DNA of 64,000 nt from an uncultured Acidimicrobiaceae bacterium (GTDB lineage Bacteria > Actinomycetota > Acidimicrobiia > Spongiisociales > UBA5794): contig CAMYMC010000043.1 in NCBI GenBank assembly GCA_947259365.1, forward strand, positions 24,539 to 88,538. The letters are read 5' to 3'. Position numbers and translations under genes: made by a program. Position 1 is the stretch's first letter. Every line of letters begins with the position of its first letter. Positions 8,073 to 15,972 of the stretch are shown one piece after another. Under the pieces are notes generated by a model. That model was given only the letters and a program-made list of their open reading frames with translations, did no database searches and was not told the DNA's origin.

Positions 8073-8747
8073 ATGACCCCTCACCTGCGCCACGGCCGAC
8101 GACGAGCCGTCTTCGTGGCCGTCACGCTCGCCGCCATCGCAACCGGATGCTCGCCGGCCGACGACGGGGCCGGCACCGGATCCACCGCCGGCGACTCCGA
8201 CACGACCGCCGTCGTCGCCACCGCCGGATCCGGCACGACTGCAGCGCCGACCACCACTGCTGCAGGACCAACGTCGACGACATCCCCGACATCGACCGGC
8301 GTTCCGACGACGACGCCTCCAACCTCCACCACGACCACGACCACAACGACCACGACCGCGGCGCCGACGACCACCACGACGAGGGCTCCGACGACGACCA
8401 CCACCACGACCACCACCACCACGACCACCAGCACCACGACGACCACCACGACCACGACGTTGCCTCCGACAACGACGACCACGACGGGACCCGGTGGCAC
8501 GACCCACACGGTGACGATGGGTCAGTTCTTCTTCTCCCCCACGCCGCTCACCATCGCCGCCGGCGACACCGTGCGGTGGACGAACCCGGATGCGATCCCG
8601 CACACGTCGACGGGGCCGGGGTGGGACACCGGCGTGCTCCTGACCGGCGACGCGAACTCGCACACGTTCACGACCGCCGGCACCTTCGACTACCTCTGCA
8701 CCATTCACCCCACCCAGATGCAGGCCCGGATCGTCGTCACCGGGTGA
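8073..8747 (+). CDS. Thr-rich lipoprotein with C-terminal cupredoxin domain
   Basis: A 224-residue exported copper protein. The N-terminus has a twin-arginine-like basic stretch and a hydrophobic segment ending AAIATGCSP, a lipobox with Cys. About 110 residues of almost pure Thr with Ala/Pro/Ser follow, probably a glycosylated cell-wall-spanning stalk. The C-terminal 80 residues are a plastocyanin/amicyanin-like domain: FFFSPTPLTIAAGDTVRWTN, a His ligand in AIPHT, then the Cys, His and Met ligands in YLCTIHPTQM. It is likely to carry electrons or bind copper at the outer face. The ATG at 8073 has GGAG at 8060-8063. It precedes a CHRD/SLH surface protein by 95 bases. Confidence 0.85.
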   Translation: MTPHLRHGRRRAVFVAVTLAAIATGCSPADDGAGTGSTAGDSDTTAVVATAGSGTTAAPTTTAAGPTSTTSPTSTGVPTTTPPTSTTTTTTTTTTAAPTTTTTRAPTTTTTTTTTTTTTSTTTTTTTTTLPPTTTTTTGPGGTTHTVTMGQFFFSPTPLTIAAGDTVRWTNPDAIPHTSTGPGWDTGVLLTGDANSHTFTTAGTFDYLCTIHPTQMQARIVVTG

Positions 8748-8842
8748 TCGCGGGCGATCCCGATGATCCCGTGAACCGATCCGCCGTCTCCTCCGTACCA
8801 CACACGACCACCAACGAAACGGACTCCTGGAAGGGGAAGACC

Positions 8843-10372
8843 ATGCGAAGACTCGCGGTGCTCGCCGGCATCCTGGCTGCAGCACTCTGGGGCGTCGCCG
8901 GCGCGATGGCAGGCACGGGCGACACGACCGATGTCCTCATCGCCGATCTGTCCGGTGCGAATCAGCCGACGCCGGTGGTGACCGATGCGAGCGGGTTCGC
9001 CTCGTTCACGGTCAGCAGCGACGAGACCAGCGTCGATTACCGGCTCTATGTCAACGACGCCGTCGCCGTCTCTCAGGCGCACATCCATCTCGGACCGGTT
9101 GGTGAGAACGGGCCGGTGGCGGCGTTCCTGTTCGGGTTCGTCTCCCCGGGGATGGACAGCGACGGTCTCCTCGCCGAGGGCACCCTCATCGGGACCGATC
9201 TCATCGCCTCGACCGGGATGGACAGCGACGGTCTCCTCGCCGAGGGCACCCTCATCGGGACCGATCTCATCGCCTCGACCGGATTCGACGGCTCGATGGG
9301 ACAGCTCCTCGACCGGCTCCGCGCCGGCACCGCCTACGTCAACGTCCACACCGACGCCAACCCACCCGGTGAGCTCCGCGACCAGATCCGGGCTGCGGCG
9401 TTCAACTTCGGAGCCCCGCTCTCCGGTGACGCCCTCGTCCCGCCGGTCGTGACCGACGGGGCCGGGTTCGCGGCGATGGCGGCGAACGGGTCGCAGACCG
9501 AGCTCGACTTCGTCGTGCTCACCTACGGCCTCGAGGACGTCACCCAGGCGCACATCCATCTCGGTGCGGCCGGGGAGAACGGCGGCGTCGCCGCCTTCCT
9601 GTTCGGGTTCGACGCCGCCGGCGTCACCCGGGACGGGGTTCTCGCCTCCGGCACCCTCACCGAGGCCGATCTCATCGCCTCGACCGAGTTCGACGGCTCG
9701 ATGGGACAGCTCCTCGACCGGCTCCGCGCCGGCACCGCCTACGTCAACGTCCACACCGACGCCAACCCACCCGGTGAGCTCCGCGGCGGCCCCCTCGACC
9801 GGCCGCTGGCGGAACGGGGCCGGTTCACCGACGACGACGACAGCGTCCACCAGGGCAACATCGAGGCGATCGCCGCCGCCGGGATCACCCGCGGGTGCAA
9901 CCCGCCGGCGAACGACAACTTCTGCCCGGACGACCTCCTGACGAGGGGACAGGGCGCGGCGTTCCTGTTCCGGGCGCTCAATCTGGCGCCCGGCGCGACG
10001 GACCTGTTCACCGATGACGACGGCTCGCTGTTCCAGACGGAGATCAACGCCATCGGTGCGGTGGGGATCACCCTCGGGTGCAACCCGCCGGCGAACGACA
10101 ACTTCTGCCCGGACGGCAGCATGACGCGAGCCCAGTGGGCCTCGCTCATGGTGCGGGCGCTCGGGCTCACGGCCGGCGGCGGTGACGACCTGTTCACCGA
10201 CGACGACGGCAGCGTTCACGAAGCCGACATCGACCGTCTGCGGACGGCGGGCATCACCCTCGGGTGCAACCCGCCGGCCAACGACAACTTCTGCCCAGAC
10301 GGCACGCTCACGCGTGCCGAGGCCGCGTCGTTCCTGGCGCGGGCCATGGGTTGGAGCGGGATCTCCCCATAG
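8843..10372 (+). CDS. Secreted CHRD-domain protein with three SLH-like repeats
   Basis: A 509-residue exported protein. A signal peptide (RRLAVLAGILAAALWGVAGAMA) is followed by two CHRD domains (about residues 30-180 and 190-315), each with the QAHIHLG and AYVNVHTDANPPGELR signatures. The rest is three SLH-type repeats with FTDDD, then AGIT-x-GCNPPANDNFCPD and LTR, presumed to anchor the protein to the cell wall. CHRD domains occur in chordin and in bacterial surface proteins; their bacterial role is unknown. The first CHRD holds an exact 66-bp duplication, and a 97-bp segment (9284-9380) recurs identically at 9689-9785. The ATG has GGAAGGGGAAGA upstream. A GC-rich hairpin follows the stop. 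Confidence 0.88.
   Translation: MRRLAVLAGILAAALWGVAGAMAGTGDTTDVLIADLSGANQPTPVVTDASGFASFTVSSDETSVDYRLYVNDAVAVSQAHIHLGPVGENGPVAAFLFGFVSPGMDSDGLLAEGTLIGTDLIASTGMDSDGLLAEGTLIGTDLIASTGFDGSMGQLLDRLRAGTAYVNVHTDANPPGELRDQIRAAAFNFGAPLSGDALVPPVVTDGAGFAAMAANGSQTELDFVVLTYGLEDVTQAHIHLGAAGENGGVAAFLFGFDAAGVTRDGVLASGTLTEADLIASTEFDGSMGQLLDRLRAGTAYVNVHTDANPPGELRGGPLDRPLAERGRFTDDDDSVHQGNIEAIAAAGITRGCNPPANDNFCPDDLLTRGQGAAFLFRALNLAPGATDLFTDDDGSLFQTEINAIGAVGITLGCNPPANDNFCPDGSMTRAQWASLMVRALGLTAGGGDDLFTDDDGSVHEADIDRLRTAGITLGCNPPANDNFCPDGTLTRAEAASFLARAMGWSGISP
9149..9280 (+). repeat. Perfect 66-bp tandem duplication inside the CHRD gene
   Basis: Bases 9149-9214 and 9215-9280 are identical and in frame, adding 22 residues (GMDSDGLLAEGTLIGTDLIA plus ST) to the first CHRD domain. 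Absence of any substitution points to a recent duplication or homogenisation. Confidence 0.95.
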
Positions 10373-10395
10373 ACACCATCCCGCACACGCACCGG

Positions 10396-10423
10396 CGAGG
10401 GGGCGGAGCGATCCGCCCCCTCG
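10396..10423 (+). terminator. Likely intrinsic terminator after the CHRD/SLH gene
   Basis: A perfect 12-bp stem, CGAGGGGGCGGA paired with TCCGCCCCCTCG, closes a GCGA tetraloop 24 bases after the stop codon. There is no U-tract, as is common in GC-rich actinobacteria, so it may be a terminator or an mRNA 3' stabiliser. Confidence 0.6.
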
Positions 10424-10510
10424 TCGCGCCTGGCGACCGCCGATCACGACCCGGCGGGGGCCCGGCACCAGGTGCTCGCGACGTGTACGGTGCCGCCTGA
10501 GGAGGTGCGC

Positions 10511-12070
10511 ATGGTCGAGCCGCTCGAACTCCCGGACACGTACAACGCCGCAGTCCACTTCATCGATGAGAACCCGGCACCCGACGACAGGGTCGCGTTC
10601 ATCGACGACACCGGTGAGCACACATACGGCGAGCTCCGCTCCCGGGTGGACCTCGCCGGGCGGGCGTTGCTCGACCTCGGGGCGAGACAGGAGACCCGGA
10701 TCGCGATGGCGATGTTCGACACCGTCGACTTCCCCGCCGTCTTCTGGGGCTCCATCAAGGCCGGCATCGTGCCCGTCTGCCTCAACACGCTCCTGACCGC
10801 GGACTCCTACGACTACATCCTGCGCGACTGCCGGGCGCGCATCCTCGTCGTCGCCGAGGCGCTACTCGACCAGTTCGCGCCGATCCTCGCCGACCAGCCC
10901 CACCTCGAGCAGGTCGTCGTCGTCGGAAGCGACGGTCACGGCTATCCGACGCTCGAATCGCTCTGTGCCGCAGCCGAGCCGAGCCTCGAGCCTGCCGCGA
11001 CGAACCGGGACGAGGTCGCCTTCTGGATGTACTCGTCGGGCTCGACCGGCATTCCGAAGGGAGTCCGCCACGTCCACAGCTCGGCCATGCAGACCGTCAA
11101 GTTCTACAGCGAGGGTGTGCTGGGGATGAACTCCGACGACGTCGTCTACTCGGCGGCGAAGCTCTTCTTCGCCTACGGCCTCGGTAACGGCATGACATTC
11201 CCCCTCGGCGCCGGGGCGACGTCGGTGCTGCTCACCGGACGACCCACGCCCGAAGCGGTGATGCACATCCTCGCCACGCACCAGCCGACGATCTTCTTCG
11301 GAGTTCCGACGCTCTACGCGGCAATCCTCGCCGACCCCGACAACAGCAGAGAGACGGGCTCGCAGCGGCTGCGGATCTGCGTCTCCGCCGGTGAGGCCCT
11401 CCCCGAATCGATCGGCCTCGAGTGGGAAAAGAGATTCGGCGTGCCGATTCTCGACGGGATCGGCTCCACCGAGCTGCTCCACATCTTCATCTCGAACCGG
11501 AGCGACGACGTCCGCTACGGGTGGTCCGGCAAGGCCGTGCCCGGGTCGGAGCTGTCGATCGTCGACGAGCACGGCGACGAGGTGCCGCCCGGCGAGATCG
11601 GCGAACTGCTCGTGCGCTGCGTCACGGCCGCCGAGGGCTACTGGAACCAGCGGGACAAGAGCCGCCACACGTTCATGGGTGAATGGACCCGCACCGGCGA
11701 CAAGTACCTCAAGGACGAGGACGGCTACTACCTGTATTGCGGCCGCACCGACGACATGTTCAAGGTCGGCGGCAACTGGGTGTCTCCGTTCGAGGTCGAG
11801 TCGGCGATCGTGTCCCACGACGCCGTCCTCGAGGCAGCCGTCATCGCCCGGCCCGACGAGGCGGGCAACCTCAAGCCGAAGGCCTTCGTCGTCCCTGCAT
11901 CGGGCGCCGAGGTGACCGAGGAGCTCGCCGCCTCGTTGCAGGGCTTCGTCAAAGACAGGCTCGAGCTGTGGAAGTACCCCCGCTGGATCGAGTTCGTCGA
12001 CGAGCTGCCAAAGACGGCCACCGGCAAGATCCAGCGGTTCAAGCTGCGCGAACTCGACCAGTCGGGCTGA
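10511..12070 (+). CDS. Benzoate-CoA ligase family acyl-CoA synthetase
   Basis: A 519-residue ANL-superfamily ligase of the benzoate/4-hydroxybenzoate-CoA ligase group. Motifs are YSSGSTGIPKGV (P-loop, about residue 174), FGVPTLYAA, the LDGIGSTELLHIF adenine/aromatic-binding block typical of benzoate-CoA ligases, YGWSGKAVPG (about 336), TGDKYLKDEDGYYLYCGRTDD hinge and the C-terminal TGKIQRFK lysine (about 505). It should activate an aromatic acid to its CoA thioester using ATP. The ATG at 10511 has GAGGAGG upstream. It overlaps the next gene (TGATG) and heads the box cluster, which supports benzoate as substrate. Confidence 0.9.
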   Translation: MVEPLELPDTYNAAVHFIDENPAPDDRVAFIDDTGEHTYGELRSRVDLAGRALLDLGARQETRIAMAMFDTVDFPAVFWGSIKAGIVPVCLNTLLTADSYDYILRDCRARILVVAEALLDQFAPILADQPHLEQVVVVGSDGHGYPTLESLCAAAEPSLEPAATNRDEVAFWMYSSGSTGIPKGVRHVHSSAMQTVKFYSEGVLGMNSDDVVYSAAKLFFAYGLGNGMTFPLGAGATSVLLTGRPTPEAVMHILATHQPTIFFGVPTLYAAILADPDNSRETGSQRLRICVSAGEALPESIGLEWEKRFGVPILDGIGSTELLHIFISNRSDDVRYGWSGKAVPGSELSIVDEHGDEVPPGEIGELLVRCVTAAEGYWNQRDKSRHTFMGEWTRTGDKYLKDEDGYYLYCGRTDDMFKVGGNWVSPFEVESAIVSHDAVLEAAVIARPDEAGNLKPKAFVVPASGAEVTEELAASLQGFVKDRLELWKYPRWIEFVDELPKTATGKIQRFKLRELDQSG

Positions 12071-12870
12071 TGGAGCGAGTCCAGGTCGACGGCGTCGGCA
12101 TCGAGTACCGGCGCATCGCTCCCACCCGCTCCGGGCTCCCGACGCTCGTGTTCCTCCACGAGGGCCTGGGCTGCGCGGCGACGTGGCGTGACTACCCGGA
12201 CCAGCTCGCCGCGGCAACCGGGTGCGGCGCGGTCGTCTACAGCCGCGCCGGGTACGGAGGTTCCGACCCCGTGGATCTGCCGCGGCCCCTGAGCTACATG
12301 CACGACGAGGGGCGCGAAGTGCTCCCCCGGCTTCTCGAGGCACTCGACATCTCGGACGCCGTGCTCGTCGGCCACAGCGACGGCGCCTCGATCGCGATCG
12401 TCTACGCCGGCGCAACATCGGGGGCACGGCTGCACGCCCTCGTCCTCGAAGCGGCGCACGTGTTCCTGGAACAGCACGGGCTCGCCACGATCGTCGCCGC
12501 TGTGTCGAGGTACGAAGCCGGGGATCTGCGCGAGAAGCTCGCCCGCTACCACGGAGCCAACGTCGACGTCGCCTTCTGGGGCTGGCACGACGCCTGGACC
12601 GACCCCGGATTCGAGACGTGGAACCTCGAGGAGTTCCTCCCCGCCATCGCAGTGCCGACGCTCGTCATCCAGTGCCGCGACGACCCGTACGGCACGATGG
12701 CCCAGGTCGACGCCATCGAGCGTGGTGCCGGCGGGCCGGTCGAGCGTCTCGAGCTCGACGGCTGCGGCCACTTCCCCCACCTCAGACAGCGCGCCGCTGT
12801 GTTGGAGGCCGTTGCCGAGTTCGTGGCGAGAACCTACGACCCGGAGGCGCCGTACACTCAGCGGCGATGA
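12070..12870 (+). CDS. Alpha/beta hydrolase of the box cluster
   Basis: A 266-residue alpha/beta hydrolase. It has an HEGLGCAATW oxyanion loop after strand 3, the nucleophile elbow GHSDGAS (Ser at about 102), a VIQCRDDPYG acid strand and a C-terminal catalytic His in GCGHFPH. Hydrolases of this type are common passengers of benzoyl-CoA epoxidation clusters, where they may clear dead-end CoA esters or lactones; that role is inferred from context. The start overlaps the ligase stop (TGATG) and the end overlaps boxC (ATGA), so the three are translationally coupled. Confidence 0.85.
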   Translation: MERVQVDGVGIEYRRIAPTRSGLPTLVFLHEGLGCAATWRDYPDQLAAATGCGAVVYSRAGYGGSDPVDLPRPLSYMHDEGREVLPRLLEALDISDAVLVGHSDGASIAIVYAGATSGARLHALVLEAAHVFLEQHGLATIVAAVSRYEAGDLREKLARYHGANVDVAFWGWHDAWTDPGFETWNLEEFLPAIAVPTLVIQCRDDPYGTMAQVDAIERGAGGPVERLELDGCGHFPHLRQRAAVLEAVAEFVARTYDPEAPYTQRR

Positions 12871-14513
12871 TCGACTTCCGCACCCACCCAGATCGGTACC
12901 GACATTGGCGACTGAGTGTCGATGGGCGCGTCGGCCACCTCGCCCTCGACGTCGACGAGGACGGCGGCCTCGGGCCGTACGAGCTCAAGCTGAACTCGTA
13001 CGACCTCGGCGTCGACATCGAGCTCTACGACGCCGTCCAGCGGCTCCGATTCGAGCACCCCGAGGTGGGCGCTGTCCTGATCGAGTCTCTCAAGGACCGC
13101 GTCTTCTGCGCCGGCGCCAACATCAGCATGCTGGCGCAATCGACCCACGCGTTGAAGGTCAACTTCTGCAAGTTCACCAACGAGACCCGCAACGGGATCG
13201 AGGACGCCTCGACGTTCTCCGGCCAGCGCTACGTGGCCGCGATCAACGGCACCGCGGCGGGCGGCGGCTACGAGCTCGCGCTGGCCTGTGACCACATCAT
13301 CCTCATCGACGACGGCTCGGCGAGCGTGGCGCTGCCGGAGGTGCCGTTGCTCGCGGTGTTGCCGGGCACCGGGGGCCTGACCCGCCTCGTCGACAAGCGC
13401 GGCGTCCGACGTGACCTCGCCGACGTGCTCTGCACGACCGAGGAGGGGGTCAAGGGAACGAGGGCGATGGACTGGGGGCTCGTCGACGAGCTCGCACCCG
13501 GCTCGCGGTTCGACGACGTCGTGGCGGCGAGGCTCGAGCACATCGCTGCGGAGAGCGACAGGCCCGGCACCGGGCCCGGCGTCGTCCTCGAGGAGCTCGA
13601 GCGCACGATCACGGAGGACGCCGTCGTCTACCCCTGGCTCCGCGTCGAGCTCGACCGGGGACAGCGGATCGCCCGGCTCGTCATCGAGGGTCCGGCCGAC
13701 CCGCCACCGACCGACGGAGATGCGGCGGTCGAGCTGGGGACCGGGTTCTGGCCGCTGGCGATGACGAGGGCCCTCGACGACGCGCTACTCCACCTCCGCG
13801 TCAACGAGCTCGAGCTGGGAACCCTCGTGTTCACCACCACCGGCGACCGCCAGCTCATGGCTGCCCACGATGCGTTCCTCACCGAGCACGCCCATCACTG
13901 GCTCGTTCGCGAGATCATCCTCTACATCAAGAGGACGCTCAAGCGCGTCGACGTCACCTCCCGATCGACGATCGCCCTCGTCGAGCCCGGGAGTTGTTTC
14001 ACCGGCTTCCTCGCCGACCTCGCCCTGGCGACCGACCGGGCATACATGGTCGAAGGCACCTTCTCCGAATCAGATCACCCGGCACCGACGTTGACGCTCA
14101 CCGAGATGAACCTTGGAGCTCTTCCGATGGGCAACGGCCTCAGCAGGCTGAGCACGAGGTTCTGGGGGAACCAGGAGGACCTCGAAGCTGCGGTCGCCCT
14201 CGCCGGCGTCCCTCTCGACGCAGCCGCCGCCGAAGAGGCCGGCCTCGTGACGTTCGCCCTCGACGAGATCGACTGGGAAGACGAGATTCGCATCGTCCTC
14301 GAGGAGCGGGCGAGCTTCTCGCCCGACTCGCTCACCGGGATGGAGGCCAACCTGCGATTCGCCGGGCCCGAGACGATGGAGACGAAGATCTTCGGCAGGT
14401 TGAGCGCCTGGCAGAACTGGGTGTTCCACAGGTCGAATGCCTCCGGCGAGGACGGCGCCCTGCGCCGCTACGGTACCGGCATGCGGCCGGACTTCGATCG
14501 GGAAAGGGTGTGA
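12867..14513 (+). CDS. boxC: 2,3-epoxybenzoyl-CoA dihydrolase (BoxC)
   Basis: A 548-residue double-crotonase protein. The first half has CAGANISMLAQSTHALKVNF and NGTAAGGGYELALACDHI; the second half has SCFTGFLADLALATDRAYM and TEMNLGALPMGNGLSRLSTR. Length and the two-domain layout match BoxC, which opens the non-aromatic epoxide ring of 2,3-epoxybenzoyl-CoA with loss of formate to give 3,4-dehydroadipyl-CoA semialdehyde. It sits between the hydrolase (4-base overlap) and boxB, the enzyme that makes its substrate. The call is strong from length, order and context. Confidence 0.93.
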   Translation: MIDFRTHPDRYRHWRLSVDGRVGHLALDVDEDGGLGPYELKLNSYDLGVDIELYDAVQRLRFEHPEVGAVLIESLKDRVFCAGANISMLAQSTHALKVNFCKFTNETRNGIEDASTFSGQRYVAAINGTAAGGGYELALACDHIILIDDGSASVALPEVPLLAVLPGTGGLTRLVDKRGVRRDLADVLCTTEEGVKGTRAMDWGLVDELAPGSRFDDVVAARLEHIAAESDRPGTGPGVVLEELERTITEDAVVYPWLRVELDRGQRIARLVIEGPADPPPTDGDAAVELGTGFWPLAMTRALDDALLHLRVNELELGTLVFTTTGDRQLMAAHDAFLTEHAHHWLVREIILYIKRTLKRVDVTSRSTIALVEPGSCFTGFLADLALATDRAYMVEGTFSESDHPAPTLTLTEMNLGALPMGNGLSRLSTRFWGNQEDLEAAVALAGVPLDAAAAEEAGLVTFALDEIDWEDEIRIVLEERASFSPDSLTGMEANLRFAGPETMETKIFGRLSAWQNWVFHRSNASGEDGALRRYGTGMRPDFDRERV

Positions 14514-14514
14514 C

Positions 14515-15957
14515 ATGGCCGACGCCGTCGACTACGACCAGCTCATCCCCAACAACGTCGGGCTCGCCGACGATCCCAAGCTGCGGAGAGCACTCGAGGC
14601 CTGGCACCCCGGCTACATCGACTGGTGGATGGACATGGGCCCGGACGGGTTCCAGGAGGCGGAGGTCTGGCTCCGCACCGCGGTGAGCGTCGAGAAGTCC
14701 GGCTGGGCGAAGTTCGCGTTCGTCCGCATGCCCGAGTACCGCTGGGGGATCCTGCTCGCCCCCCGTCACGAGGAGAGAACGATCCCGTGCGGGGAGCACC
14801 TCGGCGAGCCGGCGTGGCAGGAGGTCCCCGGCGAGTACCGGGCGCTGCTGCGCCGCCTCATCGTCATCCAGGGCGACACCGAGCCGGCATCGGTCGAGCA
14901 GCAGCGCTTCTTGGGGAGGACGGCCCCGTCGCTGTACGACATGCGGAACCTCTTCCAGGTCAACGTCGAGGAGGGTCGCCACCTCTGGGCGATGGTGTAT
15001 CTGCTGCAGAAGTACTTCGGCCGGGACGGCCGGGAGGAGGCGAAAGGGTTGCTCGAGCGGCGCTCTGGTAGCGACGACCGGCCCCGCATGCTCGGCGCCT
15101 TCAACGAGGAGACACCCGACTGGCTCTCATTCTTCCTCTTCACGTTCTTCACCGATCGCGACGGCAAGATGCAGCTCGAGGCCCTCGCCCAGTCCGGCTT
15201 CGACCCTCTGTCGCGCACGTGCCGGTTCATGCTCGCCGAGGAAGCGCATCACATGTTTGTCGGCGACACCGGCGTCGGCCGAATCGTCCGGAGGACGGCC
15301 GAGGCGATGAAGGAGGCGGGAATCGAGGATCCGTACGACGCCGATGCAGTGCGCGCTCTCGGCGTGATCGACTTCCCCACGATCCAGCGCAAGATGAACC
15401 TCCATTTCTCCCTCACTCTCGACCTATTCGGCTCGGAGCAGTCGACGAACGCGGCGACCGCGTTCAACGCCGGTGTGAAGGGGCGCTTCCGCGAAGCCGA
15501 CATCGACGACGATCATCAGCTCCACGACAACACCTACCCCCTCCTCGAACAGGTCGGCGACGGCTTCGAGAAGGTAGAGATCCCGGCGCTGAAGGCCCTC
15601 AACGCCCGGCTGCGCGACGACTTCGTCGACGACTGCGCCGGCGGCTTGCGCCGCTGGAACCGCGACATCGCCGCGGCGGGGATCGCATTCGAGTTGAAGC
15701 TCCCCCACATCGCCTTCAACCGCCAGATCGGCGAGTTCGCCGACGCCGGCGTGACCCCGAAAGGAGCCATCGTCGATGGGGCGACGTGGGAGTCGTCGAG
15801 CGCCGACTGGCTGCCGACGCCCGACGATCGTGCGTTCATCGAGGACCTCATGCAGCCGTTGCACGAGCCGGGCAAGTTCGCCTCGTGGATCGCGCCCCCG
15901 CGCAAGGGCATCGCCCAGAAACCGATCGACTACGAGTACGTCCGACTGCCGTACTGA
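14515..15957 (+). CDS. boxB: Benzoyl-CoA 2,3-epoxidase oxygenase component (BoxB)
   Basis: A 480-residue diiron epoxidase. The carboxylate/His ligands appear in EGRHLWAMVYLL (about residue 152) and EEAHHMFVGDTGVGR (about 241), with FQVNVEEGRH and the GFDPLSRTCRFMLAEEAHH helix pair typical of BoxB. It inserts one oxygen of O2 into benzoyl-CoA and normally needs the flavin/ferredoxin reductase BoxA. No boxA gene is present before the next gene, which lies only 15 bases away on the opposite strand. The ATG at 14515 is one base past the boxC stop, with GGAAAGGG upstream. Confidence 0.94.
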   Translation: MADAVDYDQLIPNNVGLADDPKLRRALEAWHPGYIDWWMDMGPDGFQEAEVWLRTAVSVEKSGWAKFAFVRMPEYRWGILLAPRHEERTIPCGEHLGEPAWQEVPGEYRALLRRLIVIQGDTEPASVEQQRFLGRTAPSLYDMRNLFQVNVEEGRHLWAMVYLLQKYFGRDGREEAKGLLERRSGSDDRPRMLGAFNEETPDWLSFFLFTFFTDRDGKMQLEALAQSGFDPLSRTCRFMLAEEAHHMFVGDTGVGRIVRRTAEAMKEAGIEDPYDADAVRALGVIDFPTIQRKMNLHFSLTLDLFGSEQSTNAATAFNAGVKGRFREADIDDDHQLHDNTYPLLEQVGDGFEKVEIPALKALNARLRDDFVDDCAGGLRRWNRDIAAAGIAFELKLPHIAFNRQIGEFADAGVTPKGAIVDGATWESSSADWLPTPDDRAFIEDLMQPLHEPGKFASWIAPPRKGIAQKPIDYEYVRLPY

Positions 15958-15972
15958 GGTCCCGGGGCTGCC

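Noticed and set aside
8081..8509. Minus-strand Val- or Trp-rich ORFs across the Thr tract
   Set aside because: They are reverse translations of the ACC/ACG repeats of the cupredoxin stalk and have no coding features of their own. The same holds for 27750-28173.
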